Below, piece by piece: positions 23,709-32,254 of a DNA stretch of 64,000 bases. The stretch is from assembly GCF_029502005.1 (NCBI RefSeq), contig NZ_JAMQOT010000001.1:868001-932000 (forward strand), in the 5' to 3' direction. The translations under genes were made by a program, and so were the position numbers. Each line of letters begins with the position of its first letter. Position 1 is the stretch's first letter. Below the pieces are notes generated by a model. It made no database searches. It saw only the letters and a list, made by a program, of their open reading frames with translations, and was not told the DNA's origin. The DNA comes from Natrinema salsiterrestre (lineage in GTDB: Archaea; Halobacteriota; Halobacteria; Halobacteriales; Natrialbaceae).

Positions 23709-24005
23709 TCAAAAAGGGATCCGCTCGCGGATCCACTCGCCGAACGACTGGTCCTCGTCCTCGTCGGTCGGCTCGTCGGGCACCACGCGCTCGGCGGGCT
23801 TGATCACCGTCTCCGATCCCGATTCGACGACGATCAGGTCGTCCTCCTTGAGCGTCGACAGCGCCGTCTCGAGTTCGTCGATATCGACCTCGACGGCCGC
23901 CCGGAGCTCGAAGACGGTCATTCCGTCGTCGGCGCGATCGACCAGCGCGTCGAGTACCGCTACCTCCGTCCCCTCCCGGTTCCGGTACTCCCGCTTTGCT
24001 CTCAT
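23709..24005 (-). CDS. Small winged-helix-like protein (DUF6432-type)
   Basis: A 98-residue haloarchaeal protein starting MRAKREYRNREGTEVAVLDA. The body, LVDRADDGMTVFELRAAVEV then IDELETALSTLKEDDLIVVE, reads as a compact winged helix. A polar segment and a C-terminal SFGEWIRERIPF follow. The start at 24005 is chosen because a TATA-like CGTCAAAT lies about 29 nt upstream; an in-frame ATG at 24017 would add four residues. Function is unknown; DNA or protein binding is plausible from the fold. It lies 39 bp upstream of the YgfZ-like gene on the same strand, so the two may be co-transcribed. Confidence 0.75.
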   Translation of the reverse strand: MRAKREYRNREGTEVAVLDALVDRADDGMTVFELRAAVEVDIDELETALSTLKEDDLIVVESGSETVIKPAERVVPDEPTDEDEDQSFGEWIRERIPF

Positions 24006-24217
24006 CTGTATGTCCATTCGACCACCCGGGATTTGACGTTTGCCGTTCCGCGGACCGTCCACGGCCACCCCGGACTCGAGAACGAGTCCGACCACGGTTC
24101 GGCGAGCCGAACACCGATCGGCGCATCGTCATCGAACCGCCCGGTTCGCGAGAGTGTAACGCGACTGAGGCGAACAGGCAGCACGTTTTTTATGCACTGG
24201 GTCGGTACGGTCGCACA

Positions 24218-25255
24218 ATGGTCCTGCGATGTTCGCTGCTCGGACACGACTTCGGCGAGGCCGAGGTCGAACGCGAGCGCGAAGAACGGGGCAGTGAAGT
24301 CGTCGTTACCGTCCAGGAGTACGAAGAGTGTGCCCGCTGTGGCGAGAAACACGTCATCAGCGAGAACACCGAGGTCACCAGCCTCTCCGCCGGAACGGAC
24401 GCCGACTCGATCCCCGACGAGCCCGATACCGAACCGCCCGAACCACCGCTCGAGTCCGACGCGCCCGACGGCGATCCCGACGGGGACACCGAATTCATCG
24501 ATGCCGACGACGCCGTCGCCGAGACGCCCGACGGCGACGACGCCGAACTCATCGACGCGGACGACACCGAGTCGACGGGGCCCGAGACCGAACCGTCCGC
24601 AATCCCGGACCCGGACTCGACGACCGCCGCTGCCCCGGAAACCGAGGCTGACGGCGATGCGGGCGGGATCGACCTCCCGAGCGACCAGGCCGCCGACCCC
24701 GTCACCGACGACGGCGAAATCCTCGAGGACGACGAGGACTCACCCGACCGGGATCGCGATCACGGCGAGTGGCCCGACTCCGACGACGTCGGCCCGCCGG
24801 TCGGCAGCGAGTCCGAGCCGACCACCTGGCCGGACGACGCGGCCGACGCCGAGCCGGACGCCGGCACCGGCGGTCCCGATCCGGCGGAGATCGACGACGA
24901 CGCCGTCCTGCTCGAGGACGACGAGACGACGAGCGGCACCGAGACCGGAACTCCCGGCGGTACGGAAGCGACGACCGGGGCCGCAACGGACGCGCGGTCA
25001 GTGACCGCGGATCCCCCGCGCGACGCCGAGTCAGACCCCGCGACCGACGCCGACTCGGGAACCGGTATCGAGCGCGCCGCGTCCGCACCGACACCCGCCG
25101 AGAGCAGCGGCGGACCGGCCGACGACGTCCCGACCGAGTTCTACTGCCCGCGGTGTGAGTACGTCGCCCCCGGGAATCGGAGTTCGCTTCGCAGCGGCGA
25201 TATCTGCCCCGACTGCCGGAAGGGCTATCTCAGCGAGCGCGAACGTCGACAGTAA
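24218..25255 (+). CDS. Acidic protein with zinc-binding motifs at both ends (DUF7093-like)
   Basis: A 345-residue protein. The N-terminal 60 residues form a compact unit (MVLRCSLLGHDFGEAEVERE) with a Cys pair in YEECARCGEKHVIS. Residues 65-300 are low-complexity and extremely Asp/Glu/Pro/Thr-rich, with recurring phrases such as EFIDADDAVAETPDGDD and AELIDADDTES. The C-terminus is a zinc ribbon, FYCPRCEYVAPGNRSS and DICPDCRKGYLSERERRQ. The strong TATA TTTTTTATG sits about 27 nt before the ATG, indicating leaderless transcription. The linker is presumably disordered, tethering two metal-binding ends. The molecular role is unknown. The family assignment is from memory. Confidence 0.75.
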   Translation: MVLRCSLLGHDFGEAEVEREREERGSEVVVTVQEYEECARCGEKHVISENTEVTSLSAGTDADSIPDEPDTEPPEPPLESDAPDGDPDGDTEFIDADDAVAETPDGDDAELIDADDTESTGPETEPSAIPDPDSTTAAAPETEADGDAGGIDLPSDQAADPVTDDGEILEDDEDSPDRDRDHGEWPDSDDVGPPVGSESEPTTWPDDAADAEPDAGTGGPDPAEIDDDAVLLEDDETTSGTETGTPGGTEATTGAATDARSVTADPPRDAESDPATDADSGTGIERAASAPTPAESSGGPADDVPTEFYCPRCEYVAPGNRSSLRSGDICPDCRKGYLSERERRQ

Positions 25256-25451
25256 CGCAGCGGACTGAAGTCAGCGATGATTCGTGGCGGGTGCGTTCGG
25301 ATCCACCGCCCGTCGACGCCCTCTCGCTTTTCGATCCGACCCCCGAGCGAAAACGGACCGGATCGGCGGTCTCCCCCGCCCGAGGACCCATCAGACACCC
25401 GAAACGTCGGCTATGAAAAGAGGTAAACACTCCGCCGTGTTTCTTCGAGCC

Positions 25452-25835
25452 ATGAAGGAGTACAAGATGCGTCGCGGTGAATATCTCGAGGAGCGAATTC
25501 CGGACATGGAGGCCACCGTCGAGGACTACTTCGGCCCGATTACGGAGACCGAGGAGTACAAGGGCAACGACCTCCACGTGATCGGCGAGCCCGACAACCC
25601 GGTCTTCGAGAAAGTCGTCGTCGGCACCGTCGAATACTCCGGCAAGAAGGACAAGCTCGGCGTCGAGTTCTACGAACGCGACCCCACCGAGCTCGGTCCC
25701 GACGAACTCGAGGCCGCGGGCGAGGCCGTCGACGCGAAGAACGACTTCCTGCTCGAGGCGACCGGTCGCGACGCCAAGTCCCGTCGCGAATCGATGAAGC
25801 GGACGGTCGAAGACGATCCGGATCACGACTTCTAA
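25452..25835 (+). CDS. DUF5611 family protein
   Basis: A 127-residue protein of a family confined to haloarchaea. It begins MKEYKMRRGEYLEERIPDME and continues ATVEDYFGPITETEEYKGND, VFEKVVVGTVEYSGKKDKLG and a C-terminal helical part with DAKNDFLLEATGRDAKSRRE. An ATG at 25413 would add 13 residues; 25452 is preferred because the family-like sequence starts there. The fold appears alpha-beta with a Lys-rich hairpin. Function is unknown. A family-2 structured repeat starts directly after the stop codon. Confidence 0.82.
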   Translation: MKEYKMRRGEYLEERIPDMEATVEDYFGPITETEEYKGNDLHVIGEPDNPVFEKVVVGTVEYSGKKDKLGVEFYERDPTELGPDELEAAGEAVDAKNDFLLEATGRDAKSRRESMKRTVEDDPDHDF

Positions 25836-25975
25836 CGAAATTTTGCTCTGCGGGCCGCCTTCGGCGGCCCTCGGCAAAATTTCGATCAAAAGCACTCCTC
25901 CCTCCGTTCCAGGCGCTCGAGAGCGCCTTCCACATCGGTCGTCGGCCCGCTCGCTCGGCCTTCGGCCTCGCTCGC
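25836..25975 (+). repeat. Dispersed hairpin repeat, family 2, copy 2
   Basis: It starts directly after the DUF5611 stop. The outer arms are CGAAATTTTGC (25836-25846) and GCAAAATTTCG (25874-25884). The inner stem is GGGCCGCC/GGCGGCCC with loop TTC. AAAAGCACTCCTC-CTCC follows, then a variable hairpin AGGCGCTC/GAGCGCCT and GTCGGCCCG near 25940. Compared with copy 1 at 14111, outer arms and inner stem differ at paired positions, so pairing is kept while sequence changes. Confidence 0.7.
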
Positions 25976-26105
25976 GGTCGTCTCTGGTAACCGCCTGCCC
26001 TTCCCCGAGTCGAACGGCTCTCGCGTTGCTCGAGCCGTCCTCCCGGCCACGACGTTTTCGGTCGGCTTCGTAACGGCTTTGCTCGAGGCGTCGAACATCG
26101 CGACA

Positions 26106-26294
26106 ATGGACGCACAGTCGTTTCTCGCCGCGACGCTCGTCGCTCATATCGGGTTCGCGATCTTCGTCACTATTCACGCGCACATGACTGGTCGGGACGC
26201 CGACAAGTGGCCGTTCGTGACGCTGGCGTTCGGACTGGCCGGGATCGCCGCCTACTTCTTCTACGACGAGACGACCGACTCCGGTCGGCTCTGA
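26106..26294 (+). CDS. Small membrane protein, two TM helices (62 aa)
   Basis: A 62-residue protein MDAQSFLAATLVAHIGFAIF with helix 1 around residues 6-24 and helix 2 in WPFVTLAFGLAGIAAYFFYD (residues 39-58). They are joined by a short loop containing HAHMTGRDADK. The C-terminal DETTDSGRL is acidic. Similar tiny two-helix proteins are common in haloarchaea, usually annotated as hypothetical; I cannot assign a function. Coding is supported by hydrophobic periodicity and the ATG position. It is convergent with pitA. Confidence 0.6.
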   Translation: MDAQSFLAATLVAHIGFAIFVTIHAHMTGRDADKWPFVTLAFGLAGIAAYFFYDETTDSGRL

Positions 26295-26338
26295 AGTCGG
26301 GTATCGCCTCGAGCCGACAGGAAAAGGCCGGCGCGTTC

Positions 26339-27871
26339 TCAGGCGAGGAAGACGTGTCGCGGTCGGTCCGCGAGGACGTCGCGGCCGAACTCGACGGTCT
26401 CCGAGAAGGCGTCGCTCCGGAAGAACGCCATGGCGTCCTCGCGGGAGTCCCACCGGCTGGCGATGAACATGTCGTTCTCGTCCTCGCGGTTCTCCAGCAG
26501 GTCGGTCTTGCGGTGGCCGTCCATGTCCGCGAGGACGCCGGCGACATCGCCGAACGTGTCGACGAAGTCGGTCCGATGCTCGGGTTCGACGGTGTAGAAC
26601 ATCCCCATCGTCCCCCACGAATCGTCCTCGTCGTCGCCCGCCTGCCGGACGATCTCGGGGAGGTCGGCGAGGAATCCGGCCGCCGTACTCGCCGCGCGTT
26701 CGGTATCCCAGAGGCTGACGACGGCGGTTTCCGCGTCGTCGCCGCCGTCGCGTACTTCGTAGACCGCCGTCTTCACGTGCGTGTCGTAGTGATCGAAGTT
26801 CCCTCGCAGACCGTCGACCTCCTCGAACAGCTCGTCGGGGTCGGCCGCGGAGTAGAGCACGACCGCGTGGACGTCCTCGCCGTGGGGCTGGCCCGCGTAG
26901 ACGCCGATGTCCTCGAGCTCGCTGCGGAGGTCCTCGTCATCGCTGCCGTGTCCGTGGTCGGCCCCGTCGTCGCCGCGGTCGCTCGAGTCCGCGTCGTCGC
27001 CGTGGTGATGGCCGTCGGAACCGCCGTGATGGCCTTCGGAGTCGGTCCCGTGTGGATGTCCGTGCTCCCCGTGAGCGCCTCCCTCCCGTGGAACCGCCTC
27101 GCCGGCGAGGAAGGCCCCGAGCTGTTCGGACGGGAACCGGCGCGCCGAGAGAAACCGGCCGAACTCGGCGAAGCGGGAACTCGAGGGGTCGAAGCGCATC
27201 TCGTAGAGGAGTTCCTTCACGTCGGTCGGGTCGTCGGCGAACAGGGTGACGCCCCACTCGAAGTCGTCGAGACCGATGCTGCCGGAGATGATCTGCGTGA
27301 CCCGCCCGGCGTACCCCTTGCCGATCTCGCCGTGGGACGACAGGTGCTCCGCGCGCTCGTCGAAGGGCATATCGTACCAGTTGTCCTCCGGCCCGCGGCG
27401 CTTGTCCATCGGATAGAAACTCAGGAACTCGCTGTCGGGAATTTCGGGTTTCAGACGGGATTCGATGTAGCGCTCCATGCCGCTGTCTTCGACCTCGCTG
27501 TCCTCGTCGAAGTACTCCTCCGACATGTACCCCGAGACCTCCGTCACCGAGAGGTAGGAATCCGATCGTTCGGTGAACTCGGCGAGTGCGGTGTGCTCGA
27601 ACCGCCGCTCGAGCGTGTCGATATCCGCGAGCGTCGGTCGGAGGTGGAGGACGAGCAGGTCGGCCTTGTGGCCCAGCACGGAGAAGACGGCCGAATCGCC
27701 CGCCTCGGCGTCCGCGACGGCCTCGCAGGAGGTCAGATAGTCGATACCCTCGTCGATCGCCCGCGAGCGGCGTCGCTCGGGTGCGCCTCGCCAGGCGTCC
27801 CAGTCGATCGACCTGAAATCGTGCAGGACGTACCAGCCCTCGTCGGTCTGTGGCGGTCGCCGTCGTTCCAT
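26339..27871 (-). CDS. pitA: PitA: chlorite-dismutase-like (coproheme decarboxylase type) protein fused to ABM domain
   Basis: A 510-residue fusion known from Haloferax as PitA. Residues 1-255 form the chlorite dismutase/HemQ domain. Tyr153 and Lys157 (SFYPMDKRR) and His180 (HLSSHGEIGKGYAG) keep exactly the Tyr-x3-Lys and Tyr-to-His spacing of coproheme decarboxylases, so heme binding and a role in heme b synthesis are plausible. Residues 261-315 are a His/Asp/Gly-rich linker (GAHGEHGHPHGTDSEGHHGG is part of it). The rest is an antibiotic-biosynthesis-monooxygenase-like region with GMFYTVEPEHRTDFVDTFGD and MFIASRWDSREDAMAFFRSD. The linker could bind metal. Cytosolic; no heme-synthesis genes adjoin. 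Confidence 0.9.
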   Translation of the reverse strand: MERRRPPQTDEGWYVLHDFRSIDWDAWRGAPERRRSRAIDEGIDYLTSCEAVADAEAGDSAVFSVLGHKADLLVLHLRPTLADIDTLERRFEHTALAEFTERSDSYLSVTEVSGYMSEEYFDEDSEVEDSGMERYIESRLKPEIPDSEFLSFYPMDKRRGPEDNWYDMPFDERAEHLSSHGEIGKGYAGRVTQIISGSIGLDDFEWGVTLFADDPTDVKELLYEMRFDPSSSRFAEFGRFLSARRFPSEQLGAFLAGEAVPREGGAHGEHGHPHGTDSEGHHGGSDGHHHGDDADSSDRGDDGADHGHGSDDEDLRSELEDIGVYAGQPHGEDVHAVVLYSAADPDELFEEVDGLRGNFDHYDTHVKTAVYEVRDGGDDAETAVVSLWDTERAASTAAGFLADLPEIVRQAGDDEDDSWGTMGMFYTVEPEHRTDFVDTFGDVAGVLADMDGHRKTDLLENREDENDMFIASRWDSREDAMAFFRSDAFSETVEFGRDVLADRPRHVFLA

Positions 27872-28049
27872 GGGCGCGGGTTGGAGCGGGATCGCTAAGA
27901 AGGGCCGGGTTTCGGTCGGCTCCCGGTCGCGCCCGCTGGCGTCGACTCGTCTCCGGGAACCCGTCGGATCCGTCGTCTCCGGCCATCAGAACGTCGATTT
28001 CTACCGTGACCGAAACGCTTTACATCCGTCCGTTTAACCCACCACTCGT

Positions 28050-28574
28050 ATGCGAAAGAGCGGGCCGCCGAAAGGGCTGATCGCCTACCTCGTACTCGAG
28101 CTCCTCGAGGAGAAGCCCCGCTACGGCTACGAGATCCTCAAGGAGATCCGCGAGATCAGCGGCGGTCACTGGGAACCCTCCTACGGCTCCGTCTACCCCA
28201 TCCTCTACAAGTTCGAGGAGAAAGGCTGGACCGAACGCATCGAACGCGAAGACGAGCCCGACCGGAAGTACTTCGAGCTCACCGACGACGGCCGCGCGGA
28301 ACTCGAGGAGCGCCGCGAGAGCGGGTCGGAGAAGGCCCGCGACTTCGCCGACGTGATCCTCGGCTTCTGCCACGTCTACGCGGCCTTCTCGACGGACGAT
28401 CGGTTCGAGATCCCCGAGATCGAGGGCGAGTGGCGCTTCGACGAGGAGTTCAGCCGCTGGGTCGTCGAACAGGTCGTCCGCCACTACGAGCACTACTTCG
28501 AGACCGAGTTCGAACGCATCGAGGAGACGCCCGAGGAGTTCTACGACCGCCACGGGATCGAGACGGACGAGTAG
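28050..28574 (+). CDS. PadR family transcriptional regulator
   Basis: A 174-residue PadR protein. The winged helix includes GLIAYLVLELLEEKPRYGYE, EIREISGGHWEPSYGSVYPI and LYKFEEKGWTERIEREDEPD, the standard PadR pattern with the wing leading into KYFELTDDGRAELEERRES. The C-terminal part (about residues 90-170) is helical and acidic, with WRFDEEFSRWVVEQVVRHYE, and probably mediates dimerisation. Haloarchaeal PadR proteins often regulate membrane or transport genes. It is divergent from pitA and convergent with the site-2 protease, so targets are not obvious. Promoter: CTTTACATCC and GTTTAACCC upstream of the ATG. Confidence 0.9.
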   Translation: MRKSGPPKGLIAYLVLELLEEKPRYGYEILKEIREISGGHWEPSYGSVYPILYKFEEKGWTERIEREDEPDRKYFELTDDGRAELEERRESGSEKARDFADVILGFCHVYAAFSTDDRFEIPEIEGEWRFDEEFSRWVVEQVVRHYEHYFETEFERIEETPEEFYDRHGIETDE

Positions 28575-28643
28575 TCGGAGAGGGTGACGGGCCGTCTCGA
28601 AAAGATGGCGCCTGGCTCGTCGCACACGGTCGGCCGATTCCGA

Positions 28644-30485
28644 TCAGCCCGCGAACAGTTCCGGGCCGAACAGCAACATGAGGAAGCTCACGAGCATCGT
28701 CACGCCGATCGCCGTCGTCACCACGCGGACCATTCCGCGGGTCGCGTCGATCGGTAACCGGGAGACGATCGCCTCGGTACTCGTCCGGAGAATGTGCCCG
28801 CCGTCGAGCGGGAACGCCGGGATGCAGTTGAAAAAGCCGAGCTGGATGTTGATCCAGCCGGTCCAGAACAGCAGGTTCGCCAGCAGGAAGACGGTCCCGT
28901 CGCCGAACGCACCGAGCGCCCCCTGTGCCTCGTAGAAGTTCTGGATCCCGCCGGTGAAGCCGGCGAAGTTGAACGGCATCGCGCCGCTGACCCCGAGGAC
29001 CGGCAGCATGATCGCGATCCCGATCTTTCCGAGGAAGGTGTCGGTAATGGGACCGAACCGGGTCTCGCCCTCGCCGCCGAGCAGTCCCAGATACTCGCCT
29101 GTGGGATAGAGCTGGACGCCGATATCGTTCATCGCGACGCCGGACGTTCCCGGCTGCCCCTGAATTCCGAGGAACCCGCTATCGGCTCGCGGATGTTCGT
29201 CGAGCGTCACGGTGTAAGTCTCGCGTTCGTCGCCGAAGTACCCCGCCACCTCGACCTGCTGGTCGGGCTCGCTATCCTCGAGGATGGGCGCGAGGTCTCC
29301 GTAGTTGTGAATGCGCTCGCCGTCGAAGCGGGTGATGACGAAGGTCTCGTCGGTCGGCCCGGTTTCGCGCTCGAGCGGCCCGTCGGCGGCGACCGAGACG
29401 GCTGCGCCGATCGCTACCTCGCGTTCGACGCGCTCGTCACCGCTCGCGGGGTCGATCGTCAGCGTCACTCGCTCGTCGTCACCGACGGCGTCCATGAACC
29501 CCCGTTCCGTCGCGATCGTCCGGCCGTCGACCGCACGGATCTCGTCACCGGCGGTGAGTCCCGTCGGGCCGTCGTTCATCGCCGCGGTCACGAGCAGCGA
29601 TCGATCGACGGGTACCGTTTCCTCGCCGTTGAGTTCGACCGTCACTTCCTCGCCGTCAGCGGCCTCGAGCCGATCGGCGAGGTCGTCGTTCCCCTCGACT
29701 GCGGTACCGTCGATCGCCGTGATGCGGTCGTTCGGTTCGATGCCGGCGTCGGCGGCGGGCGAATCGGGAGCGACGCCGCCGACGGCCGCGCCGGGTGCGA
29801 CGCCGATGGCCCCGACGACCGGCCCGAACAGGAGGGCGAAGGCCAGCAGCGTGATCGCGAAGTTGTTCGTGACGCCGGCGGCGAACATCCGCGTCTGGCC
29901 GCCCCGGGAGGCCGACTTGCTGCTCTCCTGATCGGGTTCGACGAACGCGCCGACCGGAAGGACGGCGAGCATCGCGATCCCCATCGAGTCGATGTCGATG
30001 TCCTCGACGCGACAGAGCAGGCCGTGCCCGCCCTCGTGGACGACGAGCCCGACGAGGAGTCCGAAGACGATGCCGGGCGTGGCGGCGAGCGGGAGGAAGT
30101 CGTTGACGCCGGGGATGACGAGGACGTTTCGCGGCTGTCGAACCGCGGACGACGTCATCTGTGGCGTCGAGAGTGCGGTCATCGCCGCCTGAATGAGAAA
30201 CGCGAACATCCCCACCATCACGACCAGCGCGATGCCGACGCCGAGGTTCGACCACGCCCGCCAGAACCGCTTCGGACGAGCGAGGCGATCGAGCAGCACT
30301 CGTCCGCGTTTGGTGTGGAACGTGAGGATCGGCCCCTGCGTACCGATGTAGTCGGGGAGATAGCCGGCGTTCCGGACGGCGATTATCGCGACCCAGTAGA
30401 GGAGGAGACCGACCAGAACCCACGTCACGAGTTCCGAGCCGAATATTTCGGGCGGTGAGACGAACGCGAACGAACCGTGATCCAT
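28644..30485 (-). CDS. Site-2-protease-type M50 metalloprotease with PDZ domains
   Basis: A 613-residue intramembrane zinc protease. The zinc motif HEGGH is in VVHEGGHGLLCRVEDIDIDS (around residue 150), and the third ligand motif is NCIPAFPLDGGHILR near residue 560. Several TM helices surround both motifs (e.g. ELVTWVLVGLLLYWVAIIAV, NLGVGIALVVMVGMFAFLIQ). Between them are PDZ-like segments (GGVAPDSPAADAGIEPNDRI, then GPTGLTAGDEIRAVDGRTIA) that would gate substrates. It likely cleaves transmembrane regulators or leftover signal segments. It lies 62 bp downstream of lysS on the same strand and is probably co-transcribed with pyrH-lysS. Confidence 0.9.
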   Translation of the reverse strand: MDHGSFAFVSPPEIFGSELVTWVLVGLLLYWVAIIAVRNAGYLPDYIGTQGPILTFHTKRGRVLLDRLARPKRFWRAWSNLGVGIALVVMVGMFAFLIQAAMTALSTPQMTSSAVRQPRNVLVIPGVNDFLPLAATPGIVFGLLVGLVVHEGGHGLLCRVEDIDIDSMGIAMLAVLPVGAFVEPDQESSKSASRGGQTRMFAAGVTNNFAITLLAFALLFGPVVGAIGVAPGAAVGGVAPDSPAADAGIEPNDRITAIDGTAVEGNDDLADRLEAADGEEVTVELNGEETVPVDRSLLVTAAMNDGPTGLTAGDEIRAVDGRTIATERGFMDAVGDDERVTLTIDPASGDERVEREVAIGAAVSVAADGPLERETGPTDETFVITRFDGERIHNYGDLAPILEDSEPDQQVEVAGYFGDERETYTVTLDEHPRADSGFLGIQGQPGTSGVAMNDIGVQLYPTGEYLGLLGGEGETRFGPITDTFLGKIGIAIMLPVLGVSGAMPFNFAGFTGGIQNFYEAQGALGAFGDGTVFLLANLLFWTGWINIQLGFFNCIPAFPLDGGHILRTSTEAIVSRLPIDATRGMVRVVTTAIGVTMLVSFLMLLFGPELFAG

Positions 30486-30547
30486 TGCTACTACCTCCGG
30501 GTGGCGTTCTCAAATGGCTTTTGTCTGTCCGGCCGTCGATCGAGGGG

Positions 30548-32254
30548 TTAGCGTTCGCGGCGAAGCCGCCCGACGACGAACTCTCGATCGACCTTCGCGA
30601 GGAAGGGACCGAGCTTCGGGCCCTGCTCCTCGTCGAAGAAGAGCCGGTAGCCCGCCGCGAAGAAGTCACCGACGTCGACGTCGTGGCGCCTCGCGGCTTC
30701 GTAGATCTCGCCCTGAATCTCCTCGGGGTCGTGGCCCTCCTCGATGAAATCCGCCAGGTCCGCGAGCGCGGCCTCGGTGTCCGCATCGAAGTCGTGCTCC
30801 GGGATCGCAGTCCGCTTGAGTTCGTAATCGAATTCGTTGCCCGTCCGGCGCGCCCAGTTCCGGGCCTGCTCGACCCGCTCGAGGGCACCCTCGACGGCCC
30901 ACTCGGGGGCGTCCTCGGGAATGTGTCCCTCGCGGCGGGCGATCTCCTCGCGCAGGGCGGGATCGTCGGTCATCCCGAGCACCGCGGCGAAGGTGTATGG
31001 GAGTCGGATGCGCTCTTCCCGCGGCTCTTCGACCACGAAGGGGTAGACGCGGTCGGCGAAGGCCTGCTCGTCCTCGCCGGCCTCGATCTCGCCGAAGTAC
31101 GTCGCCTCGAGCCGGTCGAACTCGTCGACCAGCTGGTCCAGTCGCTCGATGCTGAAGTCCCGGGCCTTCGCGGGGTCCTTCGCGAAGAAGTAGCGCAAGA
31201 CCTCGGGCTCGAGCAGTTCGAGGACGTCCGAGACGAGGATGACGTTCCCCTCCGAGGAGGAAAACGGCTCCCCGTCGAGGGTGAACCACTCGTAGACCAT
31301 CGGGACCGGCGGCTCGATCTCGAGGACGTTGCGGGCGACGTCCTGCCCGCTCGGCCAGGAGCCCTCGGCGTGGTCCTTGCCGAAGGGTTCGAAGTCGACG
31401 CCCAGCAGTTGCCACTGGGCGGGCCACTCGAAGCGCCAGGGAAGTTTGCCCTCGCGCAGCGTCGCGGTGCCCTCGTGACCGCAGCCGTCGACGGTCTGAT
31501 CGCCGGCGTCCATGTCGGTACAGCGGTAGTCGACGGTCGGCGTCTCGCCGTCCAGATCAATGCTCGTCACGGTCTCCGTGATCTTCCCGCACTCCTCGCA
31601 GATCGGGTTGAACGGGACGTAGTCCTCGTCGACTTTGTCCTGATACGTCGAGAGGACCTCGCGTGCGCGGTCTCGGTGCTCGAGGACGAACCGGATCACG
31701 TCCTCGAACTCGCCGGACTCGTACAGGTCGGTGTTCGAGACCATGTCGATCGGGACGTCGACCGCGTCCGCGCTGTCCTGAATGATCGTCGCGAAGTGGT
31801 CGCCGTAGGAGTCACAGCAGCCGAAGGGGTCCGGAATGTCCGTGTATGGTGCACCCAGGTTCCGGCCGAGTGCGCCGGCATCGACCTCGCCGAGGTCGAC
31901 GAGGTTCCCCTCGAGGTCACAGAGGGTCCGCGGGAGCTTCCGGAGCGGGTCGCGGTCGTCGGCAGTGAAGACCTGCCGGACCTCGTACCCGCGGTCGCGC
32001 AGCACCTCGGCGACGAAGTAGCCGCGCATGATTTCGTTGACGTTCCCGAGGTGGGGAACGCCCGACGGCGAGATGCCGCCCTTGATGACGATCGGTTCGT
32101 CCGGGTTTCGTTCTTCTACCCGATCAGCAACTGTATCGGCCCAGAACGCGTGGCGCGTTTCGCTCGCTTCCTCGCGCTGAAGGGTGTAGGGGCTGATCGC
32201 GTCCGACTCGGGGGCGTCTGCCGTCTCCTCGGTGGCGTCGCCGTCGGAACTCAT
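30548..32254 (-). CDS. lysS: Lysyl-tRNA synthetase, class I
   Basis: Charges tRNA-Lys in the cytosol. The 568 residues match archaeal class I LysRS rather than the unrelated class II enzyme. The HIGH-type motif is in GGISPSGVPHLGNVNEIMRG, and the KMSKS-type loop appears as EPFSSSEGNVILVSD. A zinc-binding insertion FNPICEECGKITETV with a later YRCTDMDAGDQTVDGCGHEG is present. The C-terminal anticodon-binding part ends KVDREFVVGRLRRER. The ATG at 32254 overlaps the pyrH stop as ATGA, indicating translational coupling. An N-terminal acidic extension of about 20 residues is typical of haloarchaeal proteins. Confidence 0.95.
   Translation of the reverse strand: MSSDGDATEETADAPESDAISPYTLQREEASETRHAFWADTVADRVEERNPDEPIVIKGGISPSGVPHLGNVNEIMRGYFVAEVLRDRGYEVRQVFTADDRDPLRKLPRTLCDLEGNLVDLGEVDAGALGRNLGAPYTDIPDPFGCCDSYGDHFATIIQDSADAVDVPIDMVSNTDLYESGEFEDVIRFVLEHRDRAREVLSTYQDKVDEDYVPFNPICEECGKITETVTSIDLDGETPTVDYRCTDMDAGDQTVDGCGHEGTATLREGKLPWRFEWPAQWQLLGVDFEPFGKDHAEGSWPSGQDVARNVLEIEPPVPMVYEWFTLDGEPFSSSEGNVILVSDVLELLEPEVLRYFFAKDPAKARDFSIERLDQLVDEFDRLEATYFGEIEAGEDEQAFADRVYPFVVEEPREERIRLPYTFAAVLGMTDDPALREEIARREGHIPEDAPEWAVEGALERVEQARNWARRTGNEFDYELKRTAIPEHDFDADTEAALADLADFIEEGHDPEEIQGEIYEAARRHDVDVGDFFAAGYRLFFDEEQGPKLGPFLAKVDREFVVGRLRRER

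Noticed and set aside
26207-27898. 563-codon plus-strand frame opposite pitA
   Set aside because: Composition mirrors pitA codons; PitA motifs with correct spacing lie on the minus strand.
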